Source: Muscardinus avellanarius
Lineage: Eukaryota > Chordata > Mammalia > Rodentia > Gliridae
NCBI GenBank assembly: GCA_963383645.1
Contig: OY726561.1
Location: 139,209,965 to 139,273,964, forward strand
DNA: 64,000 bases
Direction of reading: 5' to 3'
Shown piece after piece: positions 1 through 10,439 of this stretch. The position numbers and the translations under genes are program-made. A model generated the notes under the pieces. That model ran no database searches and was not told the origin of the DNA. It saw nothing but the letters and a program-made list of their open reading frames with translations. The first letter of the stretch is position 1, and each line of letters starts with the position of its first letter.

Positions 1-60
1 CGAAAAAATAAATAGGGCTGGAGGTGTAACACCGGGCTAGTTGCTTCTGGGTTCAATCCC
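1..60 (+). mobile_element. 3' end of a composite B1-dID SINE, cut by the window edge
   Basis: The ID-like right unit is recognisable from its gggctggaggtgtaac start to its gggttcaatccccat end, which keeps the pol III B-box shape. The B1-like left unit lies outside the window. The tail runs into a CA-rich stretch. Confidence 0.7.
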
Positions 61-205
61 CATCAATACACATGCGCGCACACATGCACACCCCTTCGGA
101 TGTCAAAATCAATTTTCACAACTGGATTAAATTTAGACCAGCATTCAAAGTGGGCTTCCTGTCACCCCAGCCCAGACCACAACAGTAGAAACAGAAAAGA
201 GGTTC

Positions 206-319
206 TTGGGGGTTGATACAAGCAGGTGTTTGCCTAACATGAGCCTGGTTTCTCTATTGTACAATTCTCAATTTCTGGGCCAGAGAAACGATGGGCAAGG
301 AGCCAGTGTTTTGTGTGGA

Positions 320-375
<56 letters not shown>

Positions 376-924
376 TCTATCTCTATCTATCTCTCTCTCG
401 GTGCCTATGAGTTCCAGTGGGTATTGAACTCCTGATGACCTCACCAAACCAGTCATTACTTGCCTCAGAAGACAAGCTGATCAACCATAGAATATGTGGA
501 GCTCTGAGAACCTTGTCCATTCATAATTCCAGCCTTTGGGATAAAGCCAGTGACCATGCATTCGGGAAAATCCACATTGATTTCGAGATGTCCAGAACTA
601 AGCCAGCTAGCCCTTCCTACATTAGCCCCCAGGCTACCGCGCGAGCCTTCCCTTTAGACTTCTCACGTCCGGTCTCCTCCTCCCCCACCCACCCCACCCA
701 ACTCCTGCCAGGAGAGCGAGGCACACACTCGTGCCCTTATCTTTCTGCATTCTTCCTCTGTGCCTCATCTTCTGCCTTCCGGCTCCACTCCAACACGAAC
801 AAACCACAAGCCCCTGCGCCCTGGCCGAGATCCCCGGACTCGACCTCCTGCGGCCCCGAGGTCTCCTCCCACCATCAAGCCCGTTACCTTGTGTCTTTGT
901 TGTTGTTGATTTAGCACCATATAT
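206..924. other. Unassigned interval holding a (CT)n microsatellite
   Basis: A pure CT run occupies about 322-401 and decays into CTAT units. The rest is C-rich single-copy-looking DNA. Open frames here are opened by the CT run or are short; none shows a recognisable domain. I see no gene. Confidence 0.5.
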
Positions 925-926
925 AC

Positions 927-1410
927 AGATGCTCCTCAAATTATGACGGGGATATATCTCAATAAACCCATCGTAAGGGGGAAATGCACTTCCTAGACCT
1001 AACCTACAGAGCATCAGAGCTCAGCGGCACAGGCCCGCGGAATGCCAGTTGTCCAACGTCGTGCCCGGGTGGCCCACCGCAGCAGCAGGAGAGATGGCTT
1101 CACACCATTGACTTTTTTCTGGTCCTGGGGACTGGACCCAAGGCCACTTCATCACTCAGCCACATGCCTCCCTTCTAATTTTTTATCTAATTTTTTATTT
1201 GAGACAAGGTTCAGCTAACTTGCAGAGGCTGGCCTTGAACTTCTGATTCCTCTGCCTCAGATTCCCCTTTGCCCGGGATTACAGGCATATACCACCATGC
1301 CCAGCTAGAATTCAAATTCTAAAATATGTTTTCTACTGGATGTGTATAGCTTTTGCACCACTGTGAAGTAAAAACATCCCAAAACAAGCTATTGCAACTC
1401 AGGAACTGTC
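927..1410 (+). mobile_element. Tigger-type (Tc/mariner) DNA transposon relic interrupted by a SINE
   Basis: The left end begins cagatgctcctc right after a TA and continues into the characteristic segment with ataaacccatcgtaag. The right end (about 1313-1410) keeps the matching terminal segment with tttctactggatgtgtat. Both fit the non-autonomous Tigger elements common in placental genomes, which encode no transposase. A minus-strand SINE at 1110-1312 splits it, so the Tigger copy is older than the SINE. Confidence 0.65.
1110..1312 (-). mobile_element. B1-dID SINE, diverged, inside the Tigger relic
   Basis: Reading on the minus strand gives the B1 start (ctgggcatggtgg) near 1305 and the ID part near 1120-1165. 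Divergence is high compared with the later copies. Confidence 0.7.
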
Positions 1411-1600
1411 TATATATTGAATAGAGAGTAAAAAATAAAATATATACATTATATATCATGCGTATAATAGAATATACATATGTATCTTCAGTGTATTGTA
1501 TGTGTATATAGTGTATATATATTGTGTAATATGATATATATAGTCTATATACTATTTAAGTATAGTATATAGTATCCTGTATGGTATATTCCATGCACTA
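1411..1600. repeat. AT-rich, TATA-type low-complexity tract
   Basis: About 190 bases of interrupted (TA)n and TATG units with very little G or C. It carries many TATA-like strings, none in a promoter context. Confidence 0.8.
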
Positions 1601-1671
1601 TACATTACGCCCATGGTGGCCCACAGTGGCAGCAAGGGGGCGCCAGATGGAGTGAGCAGGGCAGGGGAGGC

Positions 1672-1687
1672 GGGGGGGGGGGGGGGG
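1672..1687. repeat. 16-base G homopolymer
   Basis: Uninterrupted G run immediately 5' of further G-rich DNA; a shorter G run (11 or so) occurs at about 1791-1801. Both are plausible G-quadruplex or slippage sites. Confidence 0.9.
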
Positions 1688-1779
1688 CAGGGGTGTGATT
1701 GGGGGACTCTGGGATAACACTAAGGCTCTGGCTTACAACACGTGGGAACAGCACCACTGCTGAGATAGTGAAGACAGGA

Positions 1780-2535
1780 GAAGGAGGAGCGGGGGGGGGG
1801 GGCAAAGAGGGAGAAGAAGGGGAGGAGGAGGAGGAGGAGGAGGAGGAGGGGAAGGAGGAGGGAGAGCAAGAGAAGGAGCAGGAGGAGGAGGAGCAGAGGG
1901 AGGAGGAGCAGGGGGAGGAGGAGCAGGAGGGGAGCAGGGGGAGGAGGAGCAGGAGGAGGACAGGAGGAGGACAGGAGGAGGAGGAGCAGGAGGGGAAGGA
2001 GGAGGGAGAGCAAGAGAAGGAGCGGGAGGAGGAGGAGCAGAGGGAGGAGGAGCAGGAGGAGGAGGAGCAGGAGGGGAAGGAGGAGGGAGAGCAAGAGAAG
2101 GAGCAGGAGGAGGAGGAGCAGGGGGAGGAGGAGCAGGAGGAGGAGGAGCAGGAGGAGGACAGGAGGAGGAGGAGCAGGAGGGGAAGGAGGAGGGAGAGCA
2201 AGAGAAGGAGCAGGAGAAGGAGGAGCAGAGGGAGGAGGAGCAGGGGGAGGAGGAGCAGGAGGGGAAGGAGGAGGGAGAGCAAGAGAAGGAGCAGGAGGAG
2301 GAGGAGCAGAGGGAGGAGGAGCAGGGGGAGGAGGAGCAGGAGGGGAAGGAGGAGGGAGAGCAATAGAAGGAGCAGGAGGAGGAGGAGCAGGAGGAGGAGG
2401 AGCAGGAGGAGGAGGAGCAGGAGGGGAAGGAGGAGGGAGAGCAAGAGAAGGAGCAGGAGAAGGAGGAGCAGGAGGAGGACAGGAGGAGGAGGAGCAGGGG
2501 GAGGAGGAGGAGGAGGAGGAGCAGGGGGAGGCAGT
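1780..2535. repeat. Purine-only GGA/GCA minisatellite with an 81-bp higher-order unit
   Basis: Nearly every base on the plus strand is a purine except a C every few triplets (gga gga gca gga pattern). A marker string ggagagcaa recurs at 1861, 2005, 2086, 2193, 2274, 2355 and 2436. Four of the six spacings are exactly 81 bases; the others are 144 and 107. Because the unit is a multiple of three and stop codons are absent by composition, frames of about 300 codons stay open on both strands (Glu/Gly/Arg-rich on plus; Pro/Leu/Ser-rich on minus). These are not evidence of a gene: no conserved domain, no splice context, and all phases are open. Confidence 0.9.
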
Positions 2536-2689
2536 GGTGGTGAAAGTTGTACCAGGGCTGGGAAGAGAGGGTGCAGAAGTCCACCAGCCAGGACTTCCAG
2601 GTAGCCACTTCTCAAGGTCACCATCTCTGTTCCTCATTCACAAGAAAATCTAGGAATAAGGACACACCAAACTGAGGCTTTGGTGTTGT

Positions 2690-2866
2690 AGTTTTGTGGT
2701 GCTGGAGAGTGAAGTCAGGGGCATCCTGCCTTGGCACTGTACCCCCAGCCCTTTTTATTTTTTGACCAGCGTATTTCTATGTTGCTGAGGCTGTCCTCAA
2801 ACCTGCGGACCCTCCTGTCTCAGCCTCCAAAAAATGGGATTATGGGTACGCACCACCGTGCCTGGC
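2690..2866 (-). mobile_element. B1-dID SINE
   Basis: Minus-strand copy: ID part around 2695-2760 and B1 part ending near 2866. Moderately diverged. Confidence 0.7.
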
Positions 2867-3340
2867 AACGCTGACGTTTCTGAATCAGCCATGGAATCAG
2901 AGTAGAGGAAGGTGTTCCCCTCCATTCAGTCAAGTAAATGCTAAGGAGCCAGAGGCCTTGAGCCCAGTCCTCTCACTGTGTGGTTTATTCCACTTGCGGG
3001 GTTTATGAGGGGTCTCTTACTCTTACAGGCCATGAGGGGATAATCAGGTTGCAGCAGGAGGTTTCTAAAGTCTTCTTGAGACTTTTTTAAAGAAATAGAA
3101 AACAAACGAAATCTATGATGCAGCCACATTGCTCTGCCTTTCATGAGAGGGCTCGCGAGTTCCCGGAGCGAAACCAGACACGGCCCTCCAGGGTTGGCGA
3201 GGGTTGGGCGCTGGACTCTGCCGCCCCCGTTACGGTTTTGAAGACAATGTTACGGTTTTGGAAACTGTCCCCAGGGACCCCAGTTAGGCTCCCGGAAACA
3301 ATTTCCCTCAAAACACAGAAAAATAAAAAGCGCAGGTTCT

Positions 3341-3790
3341 TGTCCTGAGCTAAGGATAAATACGCAACAGCCCAGACTCTTGCTGAAGATTTAAAGGAGT
3401 TTATTAAAAAAGACAGAAATACAGGAGACAGTCACAGCCTCGTGTCACCCAGGGGTGCTTCGAACGAAACCACGGAAGTGCAAGACACGGAACAGACGTT
3501 TTATACACGACCTCCATCTTGTCTCACGTCATTCTGAGGTAGTGAAAGTCCCTGTAAGGTTCCTCCCCCACCAAGGTGTCTCCTTTCATGAAGGTCGAAC
3601 TTCGACCCCCTCCTCCCACTCAAACTGGATCAACTAATATGTAAATGTCTTTAGAAAGAGGAAGTCCTAGCCCCCCTCTCCTATGGACTTGCTAATTACT
3701 TTTAGCTAAGTCAGTGTAAGTGTCAATAGCTATTTGCTTCCTGACCAAAACCGAAACCAAGTCTTTCCCCGGGTCTGCCATTTTTACACA
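3341..3790 (-). mobile_element. Solo LTR of an endogenous retrovirus, minus strand
   Basis: On the minus strand the block starts TGTGTAAAAATGGCAGACC at about 3790 and ends ...AGCTCAGGACA at 3341, the TG...CA form of LTRs. An AATAAA polyadenylation signal lies near 3402, followed by a U5-like segment. No gag, pol or primer-binding site is recognisable next to it, so it looks solo. I could not find a matching target-site duplication, which keeps the boundaries uncertain. Class looks gammaretrovirus/ERV1-like, low certainty. Confidence 0.5.
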
Positions 3791-5570
3791 ATTATTTTTT
3801 AAATATGCCTACTAATAATCAGAGCTTTCTCAAATCTTCCAGGCCATTCCCAATACTAGCACAGCCCCTGTGTTTATTTTGTTCATGGGAATTCACAGGT
3901 GCTCTGTCGCTCCCAAGTACATCTCCTAGGTTGTTTGGTCCAAGAGGAGGCACATGGTTTCTCCTTAATTTCTGAATCACAACCAAGAAATCAGGAGAGA
4001 GCCATAGAGGAGCATCTAAAGACTCCGATCCAAACGGAGCCATAGCAACACAAGTATCACTTAGCCCTGGGCAATCGGTGTTTTTTTTTTTACAGATAAG
4101 GAACTAGGCTCACACCAAAATCGACTTGGCTTGCCCAAGCTTAATTGTTGAAGCCAAGATTGAGCCAAGATGAACAAGGAGGAAGCGAGTGGGGTACACC
4201 TGTGGCCACGGCCAAGCAGTGTCCGTGCAAACCGTGGCTGGGGTGGGGTCTCTATAGGTTGCATCTCTTCCCTGTCTGTGTCTCTCTGCAGTTCAATCAA
4301 GCACCATTTTCCTTCTGTGCCAGGCCTGGAGGCCACCCTCGCCTGGCTCCCACCCCACCCAAAAGCAGGCCCAGAGGCCAGGGTTCATGTGCAAATATAT
4401 TTTTTTAATGTGGGAAGTGATCCTAGGAGACCCTAGAGGGTGGGGAGGTGGGGAGGCCGCGGTGAGGGCGCGTCATCAGCCAAGTCTCCACTGCAGACGG
4501 CTGGGGCTCGGTCCCAGGGGGAGTGCCGGGCAGCCATTCAAAATCCACCTCCGCTATTTACCTACCAAAGATGCTTGCTGAAGGATGAGCTCCCCGGCAG
4601 GCTGGCTGCCCTGGGAGCAGGCAGAGCAGCCTTCAGGATACAATACAGTGCAGAGGGGAGAGGGGTGCTGGAAACACCTGCTGCGAAGACCGTTCAAGTC
4701 TGTGAGCGTGGGTCAGCGTGTGCGCTCCCAGGGGCGCGGAACCGCAGAGACGGACACACACATCACCCAGGTCAAATGGGTCCATCTGCCCTTGCGCGTT
4801 GTGCAGGCGAGCTACTGCTTGAGTCTTTGCTGGCTCCAATTGTTCTCCCCCTTGGTTCCCACGGCTCCCCGCTGGCCCTCCGGGGTCAGGGCGGAGGCCG
4901 CCTGCACCTGCTCTCCCACAAGACCCTTACCTTAGGGACACGCGCCTCCCCATTGGAAGCGCATCGGTGTGGAGGAGGGTACCACGCTGCTCAAAGAGGC
5001 CGGGAGGCTGGCTGGGAGTTGTCCACTCTGACTGACAATGGAGTAATTGAAAGTTAGCCAAGAAGAACACGTAGAAAATGGCTTCAAAGTGATTTTCCTT
5101 ATCTGACACAAACTGTTCAACTCCTTGGCCACATCTAAAACAATTCGATGGGCTAAGTGCCTAACCAGCATGGCCAAAGCTCTCTAAACTGGAGATTACA
5201 TAAATGCTCAGAGAAAGGTTTAAACTCGTCCTCCGAGGGCCTTAGTAATATGTGTTTTCTCTGCACCCAAGGGTACATCAGTCTATCAACAATGAGTTTT
5301 CGAGAGTTTTCCTTTTGGGGGGATGTGGGGCGTACACAGCAGAAGGCTATCTTGAGGAACCCAGTCCCGTGACGGCGGGGCTGAAGGCCAGCGTCCAGGG
5401 GTGGTTTCTCCTGAGTCCTTCCTCATAGATGGCCACAGTCTCCCCGCGTGCTCAAGGGTCTCCCTCCGCCCCTCTGGGTTCAGATTTCCTCTTCTATCAG
5501 GACAGCAGTTGTACTGGATTAGCGATTGCCCTAATAACCCCATTTAGCTTCATTTTCTCTTTTTCAGTTC
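3791..5570. other. Unassigned interval, partly GC-rich
   Basis: Mostly single-copy-looking DNA. The part 4320-5000 is GC-rich with scattered CpG and has overlapping open frames on both strands (up to about 205 codons), but these show no domain, no start context and no splice pattern that I can recognise. I see no supported gene. Confidence 0.4.
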
Positions 5571-5574
5571 CTTT

Positions 5575-5935
5575 GACATACATTTGTTTTTCTTTACACC
5601 TTTGTTGAAGTACAGCTGACAAAGTTATATATCTTTAAAGTGTACAACATAACAATCTGGTGCACACAGGCACTGTGAAATCATCACCAGAGCAACCTAA
5701 TTAACACATCCACCACTACACGTGAGTTATGAGGTAGTTACACCTGTGGGTGTGAGCACTTAAGACCTTAATCAGCAAACGTCAAGTCTGCAATACAGTA
5801 TTATTAGGTATCGTCACCGTGCGGCTCCTTGCCTCTTCAGAACGTATCCATCTTAATAACTGAGTCTGCATGCTTCGACCATTACCACCCGGCTCTGCCC
5901 ACTCTCTTCAGTGCCTGGAAATCACCATTCCACTC
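5575..5935 (-). mobile_element. Old L1 3' end (L1M class), minus strand
   Basis: The plus strand reads as the complement of an old mammalian L1 3'UTR: a block around aaagtgtacaacataac, then gaaatcatcacc, then caatacagtattattagg. The order and spacing agree with L1MA/L1MB-type tails. Only the 3'UTR is present. Confidence 0.6.
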
Positions 5936-5954
5936 TGTCGTGAGTTTGGCTGCT

Positions 5955-6028
5955 TCTCCTCCTCCTCCTCCAGCTCCTCCTCCTCCTGCTCCTCCTGCTC
6001 CTCCTCCTCCCTCTTCCTCTTCTTCTTG
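5955..6028. repeat. (CCT)n / CTC-rich polypyrimidine tract
   Basis: Interrupted (cct)n with occasional G, abutting the LTR end at 6029. The complement gives a short Glu/Gly-rich frame that is only composition. Confidence 0.85.
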
Positions 6029-6906
6029 TGTTAGGGTCCGAGATGCGCCCCCTTGCCCAAATAACGAAGAACACACCAAGGATGTAACACACGGGCAGAG
6101 TTTTATTGTGCTGCAGCTCTTTGTACTGGCTAGCCAGTGGTCGAAGCTCTTTTACAAGCCCGCCTGTGGTTTGAGGAACTGTCCGGGTGGCTACCAGGGA
6201 GTGCCCTGGCCGAGCCAACGTCCAGCCTCACCAACAGAGAGCAAGTGGTCAGAGTCGACCCCGAGCACACTTCAGGCTCTACATGCATAGCCCCTGGAGG
6301 GGTGGTTACACACGTCACAGCCCGCCAAAAAGTAGGATACAACCAATCAAATAAAAAGGTAAACAAGTACAACCAATGATTTCAAAAGAAAGCACACACA
6401 CACTTGAATCACAGCAAATAGTTTTAAAGGACAGCCTTTCTACGTCACCGCCCGCCAAGGAGTAACTTTCTCTTTCATGCTTGGTTACTATGGTAACCTT
6501 CAGCTCGGCCCATGAGTACCAGGTGTTTTCTTAGATAAGGTTGTGGCGGGCTTGGGACTCACTTCCAAGAAAAATAGCTTCACTCTCTAAACTACTTTAT
6601 ACTATTTTAAAATATCTCAAACTTTAAAGAAACAACTCCTAGCATCAAGAATTTTGAAAGACAAGTCTATCCTTAAAATAATTTCTAATAGTAACCTACG
6701 TTTTTAAATTAAAACAACTTTTAACATTAAGGTAGCTGGGGCATAAGCAAGCAGTTTCACAGAAGCCAGAACTCAGGCAGTTATCATAAGCAGGAACTTT
6801 ATATTGGCAAGTGGGGTTACCGAAGCAGAAACTTGCAGTTTTATTCTAAGTTAATTCTATATCTTCACATTTTAATTTTATAAGGAGAGGGGAATGTCTC
6901 CTCACA
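6029..6906 (-). mobile_element. Solo LTR of an IAP-like/ERVK-type endogenous retrovirus
   Basis: On the minus strand the 3' end reads ...TCTCGGACCCTAACA at 6029, preceded by the R-U5 part with CAATAAAACTCTGCC (poly-A signal near 6101-6106). The U5 resembles that of intracisternal A-particle LTRs. The 5' end is put at TGTGAGGAGACATTCC near 6906. Total length about 880 bases is long for this class, mainly because of an AT-rich U3. In U3, a block with acgtca followed by gcccgccaa occurs twice (6312 and 6442), giving two TGACGT (CRE/ATF-type) sites 130 bases apart. No internal retroviral genes flank it. No clear 6-base target duplication was found. Confidence 0.6.
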
Positions 6907-7041
6907 GCACTCTTACATGTTTTTGTTACTCTCTTACTTCTACAAGGGTCCTACTTTAATTCTAATATCCTACTTTCTTATTTCTAATAGATTCCATATA
7001 CTAATATTGTCAATATCTTAGATTCCTCTTCCTGCATTCCT

Positions 7042-7345
7042 TCACTTGGTACTAGGGATGGAATCCAGGGACACTGGACCTTTGATCTACACCCCCAGTC
7101 CTATTTTATTTCATTTTTGGATTTTGAAACAGCATCTCAGTAAGTTGCAGAGGGCCTCGCTCAGTAGCTGAGGCTGGCCTGGAACCTGTGATCCTCCTCC
7201 CTCAGCCTCCCAAGTGCTAGGATTACAGGCATGCGCCACCCTTGTCCAGTGGAGACTGTTCCAAAATAAAAAATAAAAAGGGCCGAGGGTGCAGCTCGGA
7301 GGTAGAATGCCCCTGGGTTCCATCCCCAGTGTCCGATGATGATGA
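7042..7345 (-). mobile_element. B1-dID SINE (minus) followed by a separate plus-strand ID tail
   Basis: The minus-strand copy runs from about 7042 (ID part) to 7252 (B1 start). Directly after it, 7256-7345, an ID right unit in plus orientation with its A-rich linker and a GAT-repeat tail is seen, meaning a second, 5'-truncated copy or an inverted junction. Confidence 0.65.
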
Positions 7346-7349
7346 TAAT

Positions 7350-8690
7350 AATATTGGAATTTTCAAAAGGACACAGTTCACTCACCTAAGAAAAATTCGA
7401 GTCTTTTGGTATAATTTCTGAGTTTTTTGGTATAAAGTATAAATTACAACTCGATGTTTCTAGCAGCTTTTAACTAATAATTCTAGACTGGAATGAAGTC
7501 AGAAGGACAATTAACAAATTGAAAAACTCAATAAACTTTATTACAGGAGTCACAGTGGTTGACATTACTCCAACTGGCCATTTTCCTGTAAGAAAATGAT
7601 TTCGTATGTGTAAACATTTCAGCTTTTCATTCTTTCCAGAAAAACACGGTTAACAGATAATGTGAACCTTTCCTCCAAAAGTCTCACAGAGCCGGTTCTT
7701 CTTATATGTTCCTTCCGTTCCATGATCTCTTGTTTTTAGACTTTGGATACACAATTCTTCCCCCACTCTTTTGCCTAAAATCTTCAAAGAAGCTCAGGTT
7801 TATTATGATTTAGTCTCCCGCCTCCTGAGATCCTTGGTGGAGAATTAAACGTGTTCAGGCACACGCCATGCACATCCTTACCCCCTGTAGAGACTTCTAT
7901 GTATATTTATTCAATTTTCTGAGACTACAGTTTTTCTGAGAATGAAATTAGAATTTTCTGAGAATGAAACTAGAATTCCTCAGTGGTCCTTGGAGTGATG
8001 GGGAAAAATAGCCATGGCTATGTATGAATCCAATATTTGGCATGTGTATCCAAGATGGAACTCCTCATTTTCTATGACTTAAGCTTGAGGTTTAACTGAT
8101 AGAAAAGCCTTGGGGCTCTCTCTGTCTCTGGATTCCAGTTTTGAGAATAGACATAGAATTTACAGATTCAGAGTAGATTCTGAATCGCACAACTACACAC
8201 GCACATGAGCACACACACGTGCGCACACACACACACACACCCCTACTCTCAGTCCCAGCAGGTGCTCCAGCTTCACGTGGAGATGGGGAGGAGGGGGCAC
8301 AGGTTCACTTCTCCTGCTGAAATTATGGGCTCCCATGAATTCTAAGCGGCAATGACAAAAATGACCTAGAAATAATACTCCCTAGGAATATTCCTAGGGA
8401 GGCGTTTTGAGCCACGCCGCTTCATTTCCTGGGTCTAAAGTTCAGGGCAGATTCTGTTGCTGCCGTTGCTAAGGGAACACTACACGAAGATGGAAACGTC
8501 CGCAGCATCCACTCTGACATCTTTCAGGAGAGGATTGTTTCCTAGAGGGGAACTACCAATTGGCAATCAGAAATACAGATCCTGGCGTCATTTATATCTT
8601 TTTCCGAGACTAGAACTTTATCTACATTTGTTTTCAGACTCATAGTTGATAAACTCTAAAAAAAAAAAATCGAAATGGTCTAGTCCAACT
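7350..8690. other. Unassigned interval with a CA tract and a perfect palindrome
   Basis: AT-rich single-copy-looking DNA without recognisable genes. A mixed CA/CG dinucleotide tract lies at about 8195-8242. A 24-base perfect inverted repeat is at 8378-8401 and is listed separately. Confidence 0.4.
8378..8401. repeat. 24-base perfect palindrome
   Basis: The 12-base half ctccctaggaat is followed at once by its exact reverse complement, with no spacer. It lies in non-repeat DNA and is not part of a SINE or LTR terminus that I can identify. Confidence 0.9.
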
Positions 8691-8691
8691 C

Positions 8692-8800
8692 TTTCCTTCC
8701 CTAGACCTAGAAATGGAGGTGGCAGGCAGTGCGCAAGGTCACCCAGCCACCGGTAACAGGGCCAAGGACCAGGCGACGGTCTCCGACTTCTCCTATGAAA
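8692..8800 (-). mobile_element. Possible MIR fragment
   Basis: The order aaatggaggtggcagg, caaggtcacccagcc, ccaaggaccagg matches the minus-strand core of MIR (complement of the segment from the internal cag to the loss-of-weight core). Short and diverged. Confidence 0.4.
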
Positions 8801-8996
8801 TATGTAAACTTAGCCAGTTTTTCTTTCCTGGGAATTCCCCCTGTGATTGATTCCTTATGGGAAAATTGCTTAATTTCTCATAAATCAGATTCACACCCCA
8901 TCAAGGGATGTGTGTATGGATCTTTGTATCACTTTGAATCTCATTAAGATGCATAATTACATTGCACTGATAAAAGTATAAAAATTCACACTCCAG

Positions 8997-9211
8997 CTGG
9001 GTGTGGTGGCGCACGCTTGTCATCCCCGCGCCTGGGAGGCTGAGACAGGAGGATCGCACAGCTTCAAAGCCAGCCTCAGCTACTTAGTGAGGCTCTTGGC
9101 AACTTAGTGAGACCCTGTTTCCAAATAAAATATAAAATAGGTCTGGGAGTGTAGCTCTGAGGTAGAAAAGCCCCTGTGTTCCATCCCCAGTAACACATAC
9201 ACACACACAAA
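8997..9211 (+). mobile_element. B1-dID SINE with 16-base target-site duplication
   Basis: Full-length copy: B1 unit from gctgggtgtggtggcgc, then ID unit, then a CA-rich tail. The flank aaaattcac(a/g)ctccag occurs at 8981-8996 and again at 9212-9227, a textbook L1-type target duplication with one mismatch. It belongs to the intermediate subfamily with gtctgggagtgtagctc in the ID unit. Confidence 0.9.
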
Positions 9212-9264
9212 AAAATTCACGCTCCAGAAATACATTGATGAAACAATGTATCTTTTTTAATTTT

Positions 9265-9632
9265 GATAATATTTTGGGGGAACTGGGGATTGAACCCAGG
9301 GGATTCTACCTCTGAGCTACACGCCAGCTCTATTTTTTAGTCTTTTTTATTTTTGAAAGGAGGTCTCACAAAGCTGCAGAGGGCCTCACTAAGTCCCTAG
9401 CCCATTTTTTAATTCTTTTTTTGTGTATGTGGTACTGGAGATGGAACCCAGGGGCATTGTACCTCTGAGCTACAGGCCAGCTCTATTTTTTAGTCTTTTT
9501 TATTTTTGAAACAAGGTCTCACAAAGTTGCAGAGGGCCTCACTAAGTAGCTGAGGATAGCCACAAAACTGACCCTCCTGTCTCAGCTCCCAAGTACTGGG
9601 ATTACAGACTTGTGCCACCACACCTGGCTGAT
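9265..9632 (-). mobile_element. SINE with an internal tandem duplication of about 153 bases
   Basis: A complete minus-strand SINE (9417-9632) is preceded by a second partial copy (9265-9400). Both share the unusual string gccagctctattttttagtc rather than the usual ccagccctattttt, and the repeated blocks are 153 bases apart (acctctgagc at 9308 and 9461). Shared private changes point to a local duplication rather than two insertions. Confidence 0.7.
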
Positions 9633-9662
9633 TATGTATTTATTTAAACCAATACATCCAAA

Positions 9663-9902
9663 ATATTATTTATTTATTTATTATTTGCAGTGCTAGGGAT
9701 GGAACCAGGGGCATTCTACCTCTGAGCTACATCCCTAGCCTTGTTTTTTATTGTTTATTTTGAAATGGGGATTTTTGAAACAGGGTCTCACTGAGTTGCA
9801 GAAGGCCTCACTAAGTAGCTGAGTCCGTCTGCGAACCGCAGTCCTCCCATCTCAGCCTCCCAAATGCCGGGATTACAAGCATGAGCCACCATGCCTGGCT
9901 CC
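9663..9902 (-). mobile_element. B1-dID SINE with (ATTT)n tail
   Basis: Minus-strand copy; its A-rich tail appears as (ATTT)n at about 9665-9685. The string ccaaaatattatt flanks it at 9657 and 9901, consistent with a target duplication. Confidence 0.8.
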
Positions 9903-9904
9903 AA

Positions 9905-10157
9905 AATATTATTTCAACATGAAATAGTATACATAAGTTGAAATGTTTTACATTCATTTATCCATGCTAAGTTTCTAAAACCTGGTACATGTGTTAAAAT
10001 TTTTTTAAACCGATTCATAAAACATAAATTGTACATAAGAAGCTCAAGTGTGGCACGCACAGCTACTAACTATTTCCTAGATATCTCAGCAAGCTACAAA
10101 AGTGGATACTGAATGTTTTCATCATAAAAATGATACATGTTTGAGGAGATGGAGTTG
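9905..10157. other. Unassigned AT-rich DNA
   Basis: No recognisable repeat or gene. Confidence 0.4.
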
Positions 10158-10200
<43 letters not shown>

Positions 10201-10368
10201 TTGTGGTACTGGGGAAGGAACCCAGGGGCCTTCTACCTCTGGGATACAGCCCCAATCTATTTTATATTTTATTTGGAAAGAGGGTCTCACTAAGTTACCT
10301 GCGCGATCCTCCTGTCTCAGCCGCCCGAGTCCTGGGATTACAAGCGTGCGCCTCCACGCCCGGCTTAG
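10158..10368 (-). mobile_element. B1-dID SINE with (TTTA)n tail
   Basis: A TTTA microsatellite at 10158-10201 is the complement of the A-rich tail; the element ends near 10368. The flank aggagatgga appears at 10144 and 10367, supporting insertion with target duplication. Confidence 0.85.
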
Positions 10369-10439
10369 GAGATGGATATATTTTAACCGAGCTAAACATT
10401 GTACAAGGTATGCATACATCAAAACATCACATAGTCCCC

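Noticed and set aside
206..456. Frames over the (CT)n run
   Set aside because: Ser/Leu and Arg/Glu repeats from a microsatellite.
1605..2640. Open frames of about 290-340 codons on both strands over the purine tract
   Set aside because: All are produced by stop-free GGA/GCA repeats; several frames on both strands are open together and none has a domain or gene structure.
4440..5057. 205-codon plus-strand frame
   Set aside because: GC-rich region with overlapping frames on both strands; no domain, repeat-protein pattern or splice structure recognised.
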